Positions 10,878 through 19,384 of a DNA stretch of 19,923 nt are shown one piece after another. A program made the translations under genes and the position numbers. The stretch comes from Actinomycetales bacterium. GTDB lineage: Bacteria > Actinomycetota > Actinomycetes > Mycobacteriales > Mycobacteriaceae. Below the pieces are notes generated by a model that was not told the DNA's origin, did no database searches, and was given only the letters and a program-made list of their open reading frames with translations. The stretch is from positions 1-19,923 of the forward strand of contig DUTZ01000509.1 in assembly GCA_012841845.1 (NCBI GenBank), given 5' to 3'. The number at the start of each line of letters is the position of its first letter. Position 1 is the first letter of the stretch.

Positions 10878-11021
10878 GTGCTGCTCTCCCTTCGTGGTTC
10901 TCCCCCACCCCGACCGACCGGGCCAACACCCGCGATCACCGGAGTGGTGTCCGTCGCTCTCAGGCCGACCTGGTAGACAAGGGTCCTGTGCTGGACTCGC
11001 ATGGGTCCGGCTGACCGTTCC

Positions 11022-11027
11022 AGCCTA
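11022..11027 (-). promoter_or_regulatory. Weak candidate -10 element for the hydrolase-hisS unit
   Basis: On the minus strand TAGGCT followed by GGAACG resembles the alaS candidate (TAGTCT then GGAACA). It would give a long leader of about 140 nt before the hydrolase start, which is unusual, so the real promoter may lie nearer. The remaining bases of the 10878-11049 gap show no further signal I can support. Confidence 0.2.
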
Positions 11028-11049
11028 GTCCAGGGACCCAGGAGGGCCA

Positions 11050-11991
11050 GTGTCCACCAACCAGGAACGCCGCGCGGAGGCCCGGCAGCGCCTGCGTGAG
11101 CAGATGGAGGCCCAGGCCAGGCGCGAGAAGCAGCTCAAGATCGCCGCGGCGAGCACCGTCGCGATCCTGCTCCTCGGCCTGGTCGGCGTGGTCGTGTGGA
11201 ACAAGCAGCAGGAGGCGCGCGCCGAGCAGCACGCCGCCGACTGGCTCACCTGCGAGTATCCCGAGGCCCCCAACGAGACACCCGAGAAGATCACGGGAGC
11301 TCAGGCCGAGGAGCTCATCGCCTCGGGCCAGGCCGACCAGGAGCAGATCGACGACTACAACAAGGACGTCGACGAGGCCCTCGCGGCCAAGGACAAGGAG
11401 AAGATCGTCGCCGCCCCGGAGGGCGAGCAGCCGAGACGCGGCACGGCCGAGGTCGTGCTGTCGCTCGACTCGGGCGACGTCCCGATCACGCTCGACCGGT
11501 CCAAGGCTCCCTGCAACGTCTCGAGCATGGTCAACCTCATCGAGTCCGGGTACCTCGACGACAACACCTGCCACCGACTCGCCGTGGCGAAGGGCGACGA
11601 GGGGTTGTCGGTCCTGCAGTGCGGCGACCCCACCGGGACGGGCGCGTTCGGCCCGGGCTACACGGTGGTCGACGAGCCTCCGGCCGATCTCCCGGTGAGC
11701 CAGGACGGTTCCGGGATGAGCGTCTACCCGCGCGGGACCGTCGCGATCGCCAATACCGGCCAGCCCGACAGCGGCGGAGGGCAGTTCTTCCTCGTCTACA
11801 AGGACTCCACCCTCCCGCCGAACTACGCGGTCGTCGGCAACATCGCCGAGGAGGGCCTCACGGTGATCGAGGCCCTGGCCGAGAACGTGCCGGACAACAG
11901 CGACAAGCAACCCCAGGACCAGAAGCCGCGCCGGCCGATCGCGATCGAGAAGGCGACCGTCCTCTCCCAGGACGGCCTACCCGAGTCCTGA
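11050..11991 (+). CDS. Membrane-anchored extracytoplasmic peptidyl-prolyl cis-trans isomerase (cyclophilin)
   Basis: The 313-residue protein has a charged cytoplasmic N-terminus (1-30), one transmembrane helix (about 31-50), a Glu/Asp-rich linker (51-130) and a cyclophilin domain (about 132-310). Domain landmarks are CHRLAV (R176 corresponds to the catalytic Arg of human CypA), LQCGDPTGTG (189-198), GTVAIANTG and GGGQFFLVYKDS (Q245, F246, F247). The Trp and His that CypA has near the end of the active site appear to be replaced (segment LPPNYAVVG). C155, C174 and C191 lie in the exported domain. The start GTG 11050 follows AGGAGG (11040-11045) at a short 4-nt spacing. It is positionally equivalent to M. 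tuberculosis Rv2582 (annotated ppiB). It lies alone on the plus strand between the hydrolase-hisS unit and relA. Confidence 0.9.
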   Translation: MSTNQERRAEARQRLREQMEAQARREKQLKIAAASTVAILLLGLVGVVVWNKQQEARAEQHAADWLTCEYPEAPNETPEKITGAQAEELIASGQADQEQIDDYNKDVDEALAAKDKEKIVAAPEGEQPRRGTAEVVLSLDSGDVPITLDRSKAPCNVSSMVNLIESGYLDDNTCHRLAVAKGDEGLSVLQCGDPTGTGAFGPGYTVVDEPPADLPVSQDGSGMSVYPRGTVAIANTGQPDSGGGQFFLVYKDSTLPPNYAVVGNIAEEGLTVIEALAENVPDNSDKQPQDQKPRRPIAIEKATVLSQDGLPES

Positions 11992-12007
11992 CCTCGCCCG
12001 GCCCCTC

Positions 12008-12035
12008 GCCCCGTCCCCCACGTGGGGGGCGGGGC
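12008..12035. terminator. Strong bidirectional terminator hairpin between the cyclophilin gene and relA
   Basis: GCCCCGTCCCCC (12008-12019) pairs with GGGGGGCGGGGC (12024-12035) over 12 base pairs, one of them G-U, with loop ACGT. It lies 16 bases after the cyclophilin stop and 9 bases before the relA stop codon on the opposite strand, the typical place for a terminator shared by convergent genes. Confidence 0.82.
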
Positions 12036-12044
12036 GACGGCGCA

Positions 12045-14420
12045 TCAGCTGGAGGTGACCCGGTTGACGTCGAAGACGCCCTCGACCCGGCGGACCGCGC
12101 TCAGGACGTGCCCCAGGTGCTTGGGGTCGGCCATCTCGAACGTGAACCGCGAGACCGCCACCCGGTCGTCGCCGGTGGTCTGCACGGACGCCGAGAGGAT
12201 GTTGACCTTCTCGTCGGCCAGGACCTTGGTGACGTCCGAGAGCAGGCGGTGACGGTCGAGGGCCTCGACCTGGATCGCCACGAGGAACACCGACCCCGGC
12301 TGCGGCGCCCACTCCACCTTGACGAGTCGTTCCGACTCCCGCCGCAGCGCCGAGGCGTTGGAGCAGTCGGTCCGGTGCACGCTCACGGCCCCGCCGCGGG
12401 TGATGAACCCCAGGATCTCGTCGCCGGGCACCGGCGTGCAGCAGCGCGCGAGCTTGGCGTGCACGTCCGGCACGCCGCCCACGAGGACGCCGGCGCCGGG
12501 CGACGGGGCCCGCGGCGTCACGGTCTTGTCGCGTGACCGGGAGGCGATCTCCTCGGTGACCTCGTCGACCCCGCCGTAGGCGGCGATGAGGCGTCCCACG
12601 ACGTGCTTGGCCGAGACGTGGTTCTCGCCGATCGCCGTGTACAGGGCGGTGACGTCGGAGAATCCGAGCTCGCCGGCGACGGACGCGAGGGACTCGTTGG
12701 AGAACACCCGGTGGACGGGGACGCCGCCGCGGCGGACCTCGCGGGTGATGAGGTCCTTGCCCCGCTCGAGGGCCTCCTCGCGACGCTCCTTGGCGAACCA
12801 CTGCCGGATCGAGCTCTTGGCGCGGCCGGAGACCACGAACTTCTGCCAGTCCAGGCTCGGGCCGGCATTGGGGTCCTTGGAGGTGAACACCTCCACCACC
12901 TCGCCGTTCTCGAGCGGGCGCTCGAGCGCGACGAGCTTGCCGTTGACCCGCGCCCCGATGCACCGGTGGCCCACCTCGGTGTGGACGGCGTAGGCGAAGT
13001 CGACGGGGGTGGCGCCGACGGGCAGGTTGATGACGTCGCCCTTGGGGGTGAAGACGAAGATCTGCTTGCTCGTCATCTCGAACCGCAGCGAGTCGAGGAA
13101 TTCCCCCGGGTCGGCGGCTTCCCGCTGCCACGAGAGCAGTTGGCGCATCCACGCCATCTCGTCGACCTCGGCCACGTCCCCGCCGTGTCGGCCCCGGGTC
13201 TCCTTGTACCGCCAGTGCGCCGCGATGCCGTACTCGGCGTTGCGGTGCATCTCGTGGGTGCGGATCTGGATCTCGAGCGGCTTGCCGTCGGGACCGATCA
13301 CGGTGGTGTGCAGCGACTGGTAGACGCCGAACTTGGGCTGGGCGATGTAGTCCTTGAACCGGCCGGGCATCGGCTGCCACAGCGAGTGCACCACCCCGAT
13401 GGCGGCGTAGCAGTCGCGGACGTCGTCACACAACACGCGGATTCCCACCAGGTCGTGGATCTCGTCGAACTCGCGGCCCCGGACCATCATCTTCTGGTAG
13501 ATCGACCAGTAGTGCTTGGGACGCCCCTCGACGGTGGCCTGGATGTGCGCCTTCTCCAGGTCGGCGCGCACCATCGTCGTCACCCTGCCCAGGTAGACGT
13601 CGCGGCTCGGCGCCCGGTCCGCCACCAGCCGCACGATCTCCTGGTACTTCTTGGGCTGCAGGATCGCGAACGCCAGGTCCTCGAGCTCCCACTTGACCGT
13701 GGCCATCCCGAGCCGGTGCGCGAGCGGGGCGATCACCTCGAGCGTCTCGCGGGCCTTCTTGACCTGCTTCTGCGGAGGCAGGAACCGCATCGTGCGCATG
13801 TTGTGGAGGCGGTCGGCCACCTTGATCACCAGAACCCGCGGGTCGTGGGCCATGGCGATGATCATCTTGCGGATCGTCTCGGCCTCGGCGGCCTCGCCGA
13901 ACTGCACCTTGTCGAGCTTGGTGACCCCGTCGACGAGGTGCGCGACCTCCCGGCCGAAGTCGCCGGCGAGGGTCTCCAGCGAGTAGTCCGTGTCCTCCAC
14001 CGTGTCGTGCAGGAGCGCCGCGACGAGGGTCGTGGTGTCCATGCCCATCTCGGCACAGATGGTCGCCACGGCGAGCGGATGGGTGATATACGGGTCCCCG
14101 GACTTGCGGAACACCCCCTCGTGCTGCCGCTCCGCGAGCGAGTAGGCGCGGGAGAGCAGGCCGACGTCGGCCTTGGGGTGGTGGATGCGGTGCACGCGGA
14201 CCAGCGGTTCGAGCACGGCCGGCGTCGAGGCCACCGTGAGGCCGGAGGTGAGCCGACGTGCCCAGCGCGCACGGACCCGACGACTCACCGACGGCCGGGT
14301 GCCGGGGATGAGGGGCAGCGGCTGGGTGGTGGGCTGCTTCTCCGGCGGCGCCGAGCCGGCGTCGTTCGCCGCCTGACGTCCGCGGCCCGCGTCTCCGCCG
14401 GGATCCTGCCGTTGGGTCAT
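12045..14420 (-). CDS. relA: Bifunctional (p)ppGpp synthetase/hydrolase (Rel, RelA/SpoT family)
   Basis: The 791-residue enzyme makes and degrades the stringent-response alarmone. After a poorly conserved N-terminal 65 residues comes the HD hydrolase domain with [16 protein letters not shown] (H138, D139) and ADRLHNMRT (around N207). The synthetase domain has [12 protein letters not shown] (D323), [11 protein letters not shown] and YQSLHTTV. The RFKD sequence (354-357) is the RxKD type found in bifunctional Rel, not the ExDD of synthesis-only RelA. TGS follows at about 453-515, then the zinc-finger/conserved-Cys region with C660-C661 and C686, then ACT at about 711-787. All catalytic signatures are intact, so both activities are expected. 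The start ATG 14420 has GGGAGGAG 5 nt upstream. It follows apt by 64 bases on the same strand, as in mycobacteria. Confidence 0.97.
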   Translation of the reverse strand: MTQRQDPGGDAGRGRQAANDAGSAPPEKQPTTQPLPLIPGTRPSVSRRVRARWARRLTSGLTVASTPAVLEPLVRVHRIHHPKADVGLLSRAYSLAERQHEGVFRKSGDPYITHPLAVATICAEMGMDTTTLVAALLHDTVEDTDYSLETLAGDFGREVAHLVDGVTKLDKVQFGEAAEAETIRKMIIAMAHDPRVLVIKVADRLHNMRTMRFLPPQKQVKKARETLEVIAPLAHRLGMATVKWELEDLAFAILQPKKYQEIVRLVADRAPSRDVYLGRVTTMVRADLEKAHIQATVEGRPKHYWSIYQKMMVRGREFDEIHDLVGIRVLCDDVRDCYAAIGVVHSLWQPMPGRFKDYIAQPKFGVYQSLHTTVIGPDGKPLEIQIRTHEMHRNAEYGIAAHWRYKETRGRHGGDVAEVDEMAWMRQLLSWQREAADPGEFLDSLRFEMTSKQIFVFTPKGDVINLPVGATPVDFAYAVHTEVGHRCIGARVNGKLVALERPLENGEVVEVFTSKDPNAGPSLDWQKFVVSGRAKSSIRQWFAKERREEALERGKDLITREVRRGGVPVHRVFSNESLASVAGELGFSDVTALYTAIGENHVSAKHVVGRLIAAYGGVDEVTEEIASRSRDKTVTPRAPSPGAGVLVGGVPDVHAKLARCCTPVPGDEILGFITRGGAVSVHRTDCSNASALRRESERLVKVEWAPQPGSVFLVAIQVEALDRHRLLSDVTKVLADEKVNILSASVQTTGDDRVAVSRFTFEMADPKHLGHVLSAVRRVEGVFDVNRVTSS

Positions 14421-14449
14421 GGCGGCTCCTCCCTGTGGGTCCCGGCCGT

Positions 14450-14467
14450 CGGCGGGGGGCTCCGCCG
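14450..14467 (-). other. Short GC hairpin in the apt-relA gap
   Basis: CGGCGG (14450-14455) pairs with CCGCCG (14462-14467) around a 6-base loop, between the apt stop and the relA ribosome binding site. It could be a weak terminator, an attenuator in the relA leader or an RNA-processing site. Three TGACGG repeats lie between it and the apt stop region. With only 6 base pairs in very GC-rich DNA, chance is a real alternative. Confidence 0.3.
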
Positions 14468-14484
14468 CCGTCAGGCGGTCGCCG

Positions 14485-15027
14485 TCACGCCACCGTCAGG
14501 CAGGTCAGCGGTGTGCCGGTCAGTCTATCCCGGCCGCCGAGTCCGGGGACCTCCAGGACCACGGACAGCCCCGCGACGGTCGCGCCGCAGTCCTCCAGCA
14601 GGCCCACGGCCGCGCCGAGGGTGCCGCCGGTCGCCAGGACGTCGTCGACCACCAGCACCCGGCTCCCGGTGAGGTCGAGCCCGTCGGCGGGCAGTTCGAG
14701 CGTGGCCGCGCCGTACTCCAGTTCGTAGGAGCGCGAGTGCACCGGCGGGGGCAGCTTGCCGGCCTTACGGATGGCGAGGACGCCGGTGTGCAGCCGCATG
14801 GCGACCGCACCGGCGAGGAGGAACCCGCGGGCGTCGAGCCCGGCCACGTAGTCGACCTCGCCGGGCCCGAGACCGGCGGACAGGCCCTCGACGACGGCGC
14901 CGAAGCCCTCCGGGTCGGCGAGAACCGGCGTGAGGTCGCAGAACTCGACCCCCTCGGAGGGGAAGTCCTGTACGCGGCGCATGAGCCGCTCGACCGCCGA
15001 GCTGATGGTGGGTGCCACGTCGGTCAT
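14485..15027 (-). CDS. apt: Adenine phosphoribosyltransferase
   Basis: This 180-residue enzyme converts adenine and PRPP to AMP in purine salvage. The PRPP-binding loop [11 protein letters not shown] is at residues 126-136, and the family segments [19 protein letters not shown] (21-39) and [14 protein letters not shown] (63-76) are clear. The start ATG 15027 overlaps the secF stop in an ATGA arrangement, so translation is probably coupled to secF. In M. tuberculosis a lipoprotein gene (Rv2585c) separates secF from apt; here there is no room for one. relA follows 64 bases downstream, linking adenine nucleotide supply with (p)ppGpp metabolism in one transcription unit. Confidence 0.96.
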   Translation of the reverse strand: MTDVAPTISSAVERLMRRVQDFPSEGVEFCDLTPVLADPEGFGAVVEGLSAGLGPGEVDYVAGLDARGFLLAGAVAMRLHTGVLAIRKAGKLPPPVHSRSYELEYGAATLELPADGLDLTGSRVLVVDDVLATGGTLGAAVGLLEDCGATVAGLSVVLEVPGLGGRDRLTGTPLTCLTVA

Positions 15028-16079
15028 GCCGTCGCCCCCGCCCGCTCGCGCCGCGCGAGGACCTTGGCGTTGTGCTCCCGGACCTCGGCCCGGCGCTCCT
15101 TGAGCGTGACGAGCAGCGGGGTGGCGAGGAACACCGACGAGAACGTGCCGGTCACGATGCCGACCATCTGGACCAGCGCGAGGTCCTTGAGGGTTCCGAC
15201 GCCGAGGATCCACACGGCGATCACGACGAGCGCCAGCAGGGGCAGCAGCCCGATGATCGTGGTGTGGATGGACCGCATGAGGGTCTGGTTGACGCCGAGG
15301 TTGGCCTCCTCCGCGTACGTGCTGCGGGTGGTGTGCCTGATCCCCCGCGTGTTCTCCTCGACCTTGTCGAACACCACCACCGTGTCGTACAGCGAGAAGC
15401 CGAGGATGGTGAGCAGGCCGATGACGGTGGCCGGCGTGACCTCGAACCCGACGAGCGAGTAGATGCCGGCCGTGGAGATCACGTCGAACAGCAGGGCGAC
15501 GATCGCCGCCACCGACATGTCGAACTCGAACCGGAAGGCGATGTAGACAAAGACGACGGCGAGGAAGACCGCGAGGGCGATGAGCGCCTTCTGGGTGACC
15601 TGGCCACCCCAGCTCTCACTGCGGGCCGAGTCGCCGATCGCCTCGACGGTCGGCTCCCCGGTGGCACCGACGGGTTGGAACTCCTCGAACAGCGCCTGCT
15701 TGGTCTCGCGGATCTCGTCGCTCGTGAGGAACCGGGTCTCCACCTCGACTACCCGCGCGGCGCCGGCGCCGACGATCTGGACCATCTGGGGCTCCTCGCC
15801 CAGCGACTCCTCGACGACCACGGCGACGCGGTCCTTGTCGATGTCCCCCGCCGGCATGGTGAGCTTGGTGCCGCCGGTGAAGTCGATGCCGAAGCTGAAG
15901 CCGCGCAGCAGGATGCTGGCCAGGCAGATCGCCACGATCGCCGTGGTGAGGATGTAGAAGCGCCGCCGGTTCTGGACGATCCGGAAGGCGCCGGTGCCGG
16001 TGTAGAGCCGGGTGAACAGGCTCTCCGAGGCGGGCGTCGCGTCGTCCGCGGGGGCCGTGGTGGTGCCCGGGGCGCTCAT
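15024..16079 (-). CDS. secF: Protein translocase subunit SecF
   Basis: This inner-membrane partner of SecD uses the proton-motive force to help complete Sec-dependent export. The 351-residue protein has TM1 at about 41-60, followed by the conserved GIDFTGGT (64-71), a periplasmic-type domain (about 72-160), and five further helices between about 163 and 325. The fourth-helix signature GFSLYDTVVVFDKVEEN (227-243, with D232) is intact. A basic tail (KERRAEVREHNAKVLARRER) is expected in the cytoplasm. Its ATG overlaps the secD TGA (ATGA), and its own TGA overlaps the apt ATG, so three cistrons are translationally chained. Confidence 0.97.
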   Translation of the reverse strand: MSAPGTTTAPADDATPASESLFTRLYTGTGAFRIVQNRRRFYILTTAIVAICLASILLRGFSFGIDFTGGTKLTMPAGDIDKDRVAVVVEESLGEEPQMVQIVGAGAARVVEVETRFLTSDEIRETKQALFEEFQPVGATGEPTVEAIGDSARSESWGGQVTQKALIALAVFLAVVFVYIAFRFEFDMSVAAIVALLFDVISTAGIYSLVGFEVTPATVIGLLTILGFSLYDTVVVFDKVEENTRGIRHTTRSTYAEEANLGVNQTLMRSIHTTIIGLLPLLALVVIAVWILGVGTLKDLALVQMVGIVTGTFSSVFLATPLLVTLKERRAEVREHNAKVLARRERAGATA

Positions 16080-17842
16080 CGGTTCTCCTCCTCGTCGGAG
16101 CGGGTGTCGTCGACGTCGTCGGCCTCCGCGGCGGGGCCGTCCTCACGCCTCGGCAGCGTGAGGGTCGGGGCGGCCGGAGCCCCGGCCTGCCCCGGCCCGC
16201 GGACCTCGGCGGTGACCCCGCGGCGGCCCTTCTCTCCGGAGCCCTTCTCGCCGGCCTCCTTGGCCCGCTGCTGCTCGAGTCGTCGCTGCTCGGCGGCCAC
16301 GGCCCGCAGCGACTCCATCCGCCCCATGCCGTTGGCGGACGGCTTGGCGAACAGTGCCTTGGTGGAGGCGAGGTAGACGAACGGCCAGGTGACGGTGAAG
16401 GCCACGAGGACGTCCATGACCGTGGTGAGGCCGAGGGTGAAGGCGAAGCCGCGGACCTCGCCGCTGGCGAGCCAGTAGAGGACGACGGCGCCGATGAGGC
16501 TCACCATGTTGCCGGTGACGATGGTGCGGCTCGCGCTCTTCCACGCCCGTGGCACCGCGGATCTGAAGCGGTGCCCGTCGCGGAGTTCGTCCTTGATGCG
16601 CTCGAAGAACACGACGTAGGAGTCGGCGGTCATGCCGATGCCGATGACGAGGCCGGCGATACCGGCGAGGTCGAGGCTGTAGTCGACGGTGTAGCCGAGG
16701 AACACGAGCATCACATAGGTGAGCAGGAACGAGAGCACCAGCGAGATGAACGCGAGGACGCCGAGCAGCCGGTAGTACAGCACCGAGTAGGCCAGCACCA
16801 GCAGGAAGCCGATCGCCCCGGCCAATAGCCCGGCCTCGAGGGAGGCCAGGCCGAGGGAGGCGGGCACGTTGTCGACGTTGGGGTCCTCGAACGAGATGGG
16901 CAGCGCGCCGTAGCGCAGGTTCGCCGCGAGGGACTGGGCCTCGTCCGGGGTGAACTCGCCGGTGATGGAGGTGGCAGACCCGACCGGGGTGACGCCCTGG
17001 ACGACGGGCGCGCTGATCACGGCACCGTCGAGCAGGATGGCGATCTGTCGCTGCAGGTTCTCCTGGGTCAGGCGCGACCAGGTGGCGCTGCCCTCCTGGC
17101 CGGGGCCGGCGTTGAAGCGGAACGAGACCTCGTTGCGGCCCTGCTGCTGGTTGAAGCCCGAGCTGACGGAGTCCTTGACGATCTGCTGGCCGTCGAGCCG
17201 CACGCCGTCCTCGGGCTGGCCGTTGAGCAACGGGACCGGACCGAGGACGTACTTACCGCCCTCGCCGCACGCGATGAGCGCCTGCGAGGGGTCGTCGAAC
17301 CCGGCCAGGACGTCCCGCTCGGGACAGCGGAAGGCCGGCAGCGCCTCGACGAGCTCCTCCGGGTCGCCCTGCCGCTCCTCCCGGGCCTCCTCGACCTCCC
17401 TCGCGACGGCCTCGCGGTCGCCCTTCGCCGCGGGGACCGGTTCGAGGTCGTCGGGGGCGACGGGCTGGAACTGGACGACGGGGCGGATGGTCAGCTGCGA
17501 GGTCGTACCGAGGTCGCGGGCCTGGCTGGAGTCCTCGCCGGGCACCGTGAGGACGATGTTGCTGCCCTCGATGACCACCGTGGTGCCGGCCACGCCGAGA
17601 CCGTCCACGCGGTCGCGGATGATCTCCTGCGCGAGTCGGAGATCGGCCTCGTCCGGCTGCCCCTTGGGGATCAGCGTGACGCGGGTACCGCCCTGCAGGT
17701 CGATGCCGAGCTTCGGGGCCAGGCCCCGGTCGGCCACCGCGAACGCGGCGAGGAAGAGGACGGCGAAGACCAGGACGAAGGCGGACAGCAGGGTCCACGG
17801 CTTGGGGCGCGCGTCGGCGCCTCGCGTGCGGACTGGGGACAC
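16076..17842 (-). CDS. secD: Protein translocase subunit SecD
   Basis: The 588-residue protein has TM1 at about 17-38, the conserved GIDLQGGTRVTL (46-57), a large extracytoplasmic P1 domain and five helices between about 334 and 497, including GIGMTADSYVVFFERIKDE (401-419). An Ala/Glu-rich insertion (about 133-170) precedes two cysteines, C173 and C192, in P1; a similar Cys pair exists in mycobacterial SecD as I recall it. The C-terminal 90 residues (about 500-588) form a charged, low-complexity cytoplasmic tail ending in acidic residues. The start is GTG 17842, 57 bases after the yajC stop; only a loose GAGAGAG lies upstream. It is the second gene of the yajC-secD-secF cluster. Confidence 0.97.
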   Translation of the reverse strand: MSPVRTRGADARPKPWTLLSAFVLVFAVLFLAAFAVADRGLAPKLGIDLQGGTRVTLIPKGQPDEADLRLAQEIIRDRVDGLGVAGTTVVIEGSNIVLTVPGEDSSQARDLGTTSQLTIRPVVQFQPVAPDDLEPVPAAKGDREAVAREVEEAREERQGDPEELVEALPAFRCPERDVLAGFDDPSQALIACGEGGKYVLGPVPLLNGQPEDGVRLDGQQIVKDSVSSGFNQQQGRNEVSFRFNAGPGQEGSATWSRLTQENLQRQIAILLDGAVISAPVVQGVTPVGSATSITGEFTPDEAQSLAANLRYGALPISFEDPNVDNVPASLGLASLEAGLLAGAIGFLLVLAYSVLYYRLLGVLAFISLVLSFLLTYVMLVFLGYTVDYSLDLAGIAGLVIGIGMTADSYVVFFERIKDELRDGHRFRSAVPRAWKSASRTIVTGNMVSLIGAVVLYWLASGEVRGFAFTLGLTTVMDVLVAFTVTWPFVYLASTKALFAKPSANGMGRMESLRAVAAEQRRLEQQRAKEAGEKGSGEKGRRGVTAEVRGPGQAGAPAAPTLTLPRREDGPAAEADDVDDTRSDEEENR

Positions 17843-17899
17843 AGGCGGATCTCTCTCGGGGCGTCGTCTGGGTCGTCTGTGGTCGACGACCTCATCACA

Positions 17900-18199
17900 C
17901 TACTGGTCGGTCGGCGACGTGCGGGAATCCGGCGCGGCGGGGTCCTGCACCTTCTCGCGGATCACCCGGCGGTCCCATTCGGTGTGGACGCCGGGGGCCA
18001 CCTCCAGCACGAGGGTCTCCACCCCGGTCGAGACGACGGTCGCGTACAGCCCCGACGTGGTGAGGACCCGGTCCCCCGCAACCAGGGAGTTCTGCAGGTC
18101 CTGCAGCGCCCGCATCGCCTTGCGCTGCCTCGACCCCTGCAGGAGCATCATCGCGATCAGGGCGATGATCATCAGTGGGAGGAACAGTTCCAGCACCAT
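17900..18199 (-). CDS. yajC: Preprotein translocase subunit YajC
   Basis: YajC is a small membrane accessory of SecDF. The 99-residue protein has one N-terminal transmembrane helix (about 3-20), a basic segment QGSRQRKAMRALQDLQNSL and the conserved core LVAGDRVLTTSGLYATVVS (39-57). The C-terminus is a short disordered tail. The start ATG 18199 has AAGGAG 4 nt upstream; the stop is TAG. It precedes secD by 57 bases and follows ruvB by 69 bases on the same strand, the common actinobacterial order ruvB-yajC-secD-secF. Confidence 0.95.
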   Translation of the reverse strand: MVLELFLPLMIIALIAMMLLQGSRQRKAMRALQDLQNSLVAGDRVLTTSGLYATVVSTGVETLVLEVAPGVHTEWDRRVIREKVQDPAAPDSRTSPTDQ

Positions 18200-18216
18200 G
18201 CGGCTCCTTCTGGCGT

Positions 18217-18240
18217 CTGGCCCGCGTGATGCCGGGCCGG
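18217..18240 (-). terminator. Possible weak terminator between ruvB and yajC
   Basis: CTGGCCCG (18217-18224) pairs with CGGGCCGG (18233-18240) over 8 base pairs including one G-U, with an 8-base loop. It sits between the ruvB stop and the yajC ribosome binding site and could reduce read-through from ruvAB. There is no T-tract and chance pairing is possible. Confidence 0.35.
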
Positions 18241-18268
18241 TGTGGGTTCGAGGATGCCAGGGGCGGGG

Positions 18269-19384
18269 TCAGCCGCGGGGTCCGGGTCCCCCCTCGAGGT
18301 CCACGGGCAGCATCGGGTCCGAACCCGCGGAGGCGCCGTGGCGGCCCGGGACGGGGTCCGGCCGGGTGAGGCCGAGGTGGTCCCACGCGGCGGCCGTGGC
18401 GACGCGACCGCGCGGGGTCCTCGCGAGCAGGCCGGCCCGGACGAGGAACGGCTCGCAGACCTCTTCGAGCGTGGTGGCCTCCTCGCCCACGGCCACGGCG
18501 AGGGTGCCCAGGCCGACGGGACCGCCCTCGTGGTGGACGAGCAGCGAGCGCAGGACCGCGCGGTCGAGCCGGTCCAGGCCCAACTCGTCGACCTCGTAGA
18601 CCTCGAGGGCCGCCTTCGCGACCGGCACGGTGACGCGGCCGTCGGCGCGAACCTCGGCGTAGTCCCGCACCCGGCGCAGGAGCCGGTTGGCGATCCGCGG
18701 CGTCCCCCGCGACCGACCGGCGATCTCGCGGGCGGCGGCCCCGTCCACGGGGATGGCGAGGATGTCGGCCGCGCGCGTGACGATCCGGGCCAGGTCGTCG
18801 TCGGAATAGAAGTCCATGTGGGCGGTGAAGCCGAAGCGGTCGCGCAGCGGCCCGGTCAGCGCCCCCGCGCGGGTCGTGGCGCCGACGAGGGTGAACGGGG
18901 CCAGTTCGAGCGGGATCGACGTGGCGCCGGGCCCCTTGCCCACCATGATGTCGATCCGGAAGTCCTCCATCGCCAGGTAGAGCATCTCCTCGGCGGGCCG
19001 GGCGATCCGGTGGATCTCGTCGATGAAGAGCACGTCGCCCTCCACCAGGTTGGAGAGCATCGCCGCGAGGTCGCCGGGCCGCTCCAGCGCCGGACCCGAG
19101 GTGATCCGGAGCGATCCGCCGAGCTCGGCGGCCACGATCATCGCGAGGCTGGTCTTGCCCAGGCCCGGCGGGCCCGAGAACAGCAGGTGGTCCGGGACCA
19201 CGCCGCGTCGGGTGGCGGCGGTGAGCACGAGGTGGAGCTGCTCGCGGACGGTCTCCTGCCCGATGAAGTCGTCGAGCGCCCGCGGCCGCAGGGCCCCCTC
19301 GACGTCCGAGTCGAACGGGGTGAGTGCGGCGGAGAGCTCGGCACCGGCCTCTTCCGGGCCGGGCCCGCCGGCGAGGCCGTCCAT
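18269..19384 (-). CDS. ruvB: Holliday junction branch migration DNA helicase RuvB
   Basis: RuvB is the hexameric motor that drives branch migration with RuvA. The 371-residue protein shows Walker [10 protein letters not shown] (71-79), Walker B LFIDEIHR (119-126), sensor-1 GATTRAG (168-174), the arginine-finger region GPLRDRFGF (178-186) and, at the C-terminus, a winged-helix domain with the RTPRGRVAT motif. An N-terminal acidic extension of about 25 residues and a Gly/Pro-rich tail flank the core. Its ATG overlaps the ruvA TGA by one base (TGATG), so translation is coupled. yajC follows on the same strand. Confidence 0.97.
   Translation of the reverse strand: MDGLAGGPGPEEAGAELSAALTPFDSDVEGALRPRALDDFIGQETVREQLHLVLTAATRRGVVPDHLLFSGPPGLGKTSLAMIVAAELGGSLRITSGPALERPGDLAAMLSNLVEGDVLFIDEIHRIARPAEEMLYLAMEDFRIDIMVGKGPGATSIPLELAPFTLVGATTRAGALTGPLRDRFGFTAHMDFYSDDDLARIVTRAADILAIPVDGAAAREIAGRSRGTPRIANRLLRRVRDYAEVRADGRVTVPVAKAALEVYEVDELGLDRLDRAVLRSLLVHHEGGPVGLGTLAVAVGEEATTLEEVCEPFLVRAGLLARTPRGRVATAAAWDHLGLTRPDPVPGRHGASAGSDPMLPVDLEGGPGPRG

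Noticed and set aside
10799..11002. A 67-codon minus-strand frame overlapping the start of the MBL-fold hydrolase gene
   Set aside because: It is out of frame with the hydrolase, becomes Arg/Ser-rich over the coding region and has no clear ribosome binding site.
10973..11012. TAGACA followed 8 nt later by GTG and an 8-codon frame upstream of the cyclophilin gene
   Set aside because: The hexamer lacks the final T of TANNNT, the spacing is off, and the frame neither overlaps nor approaches the cyclophilin start.
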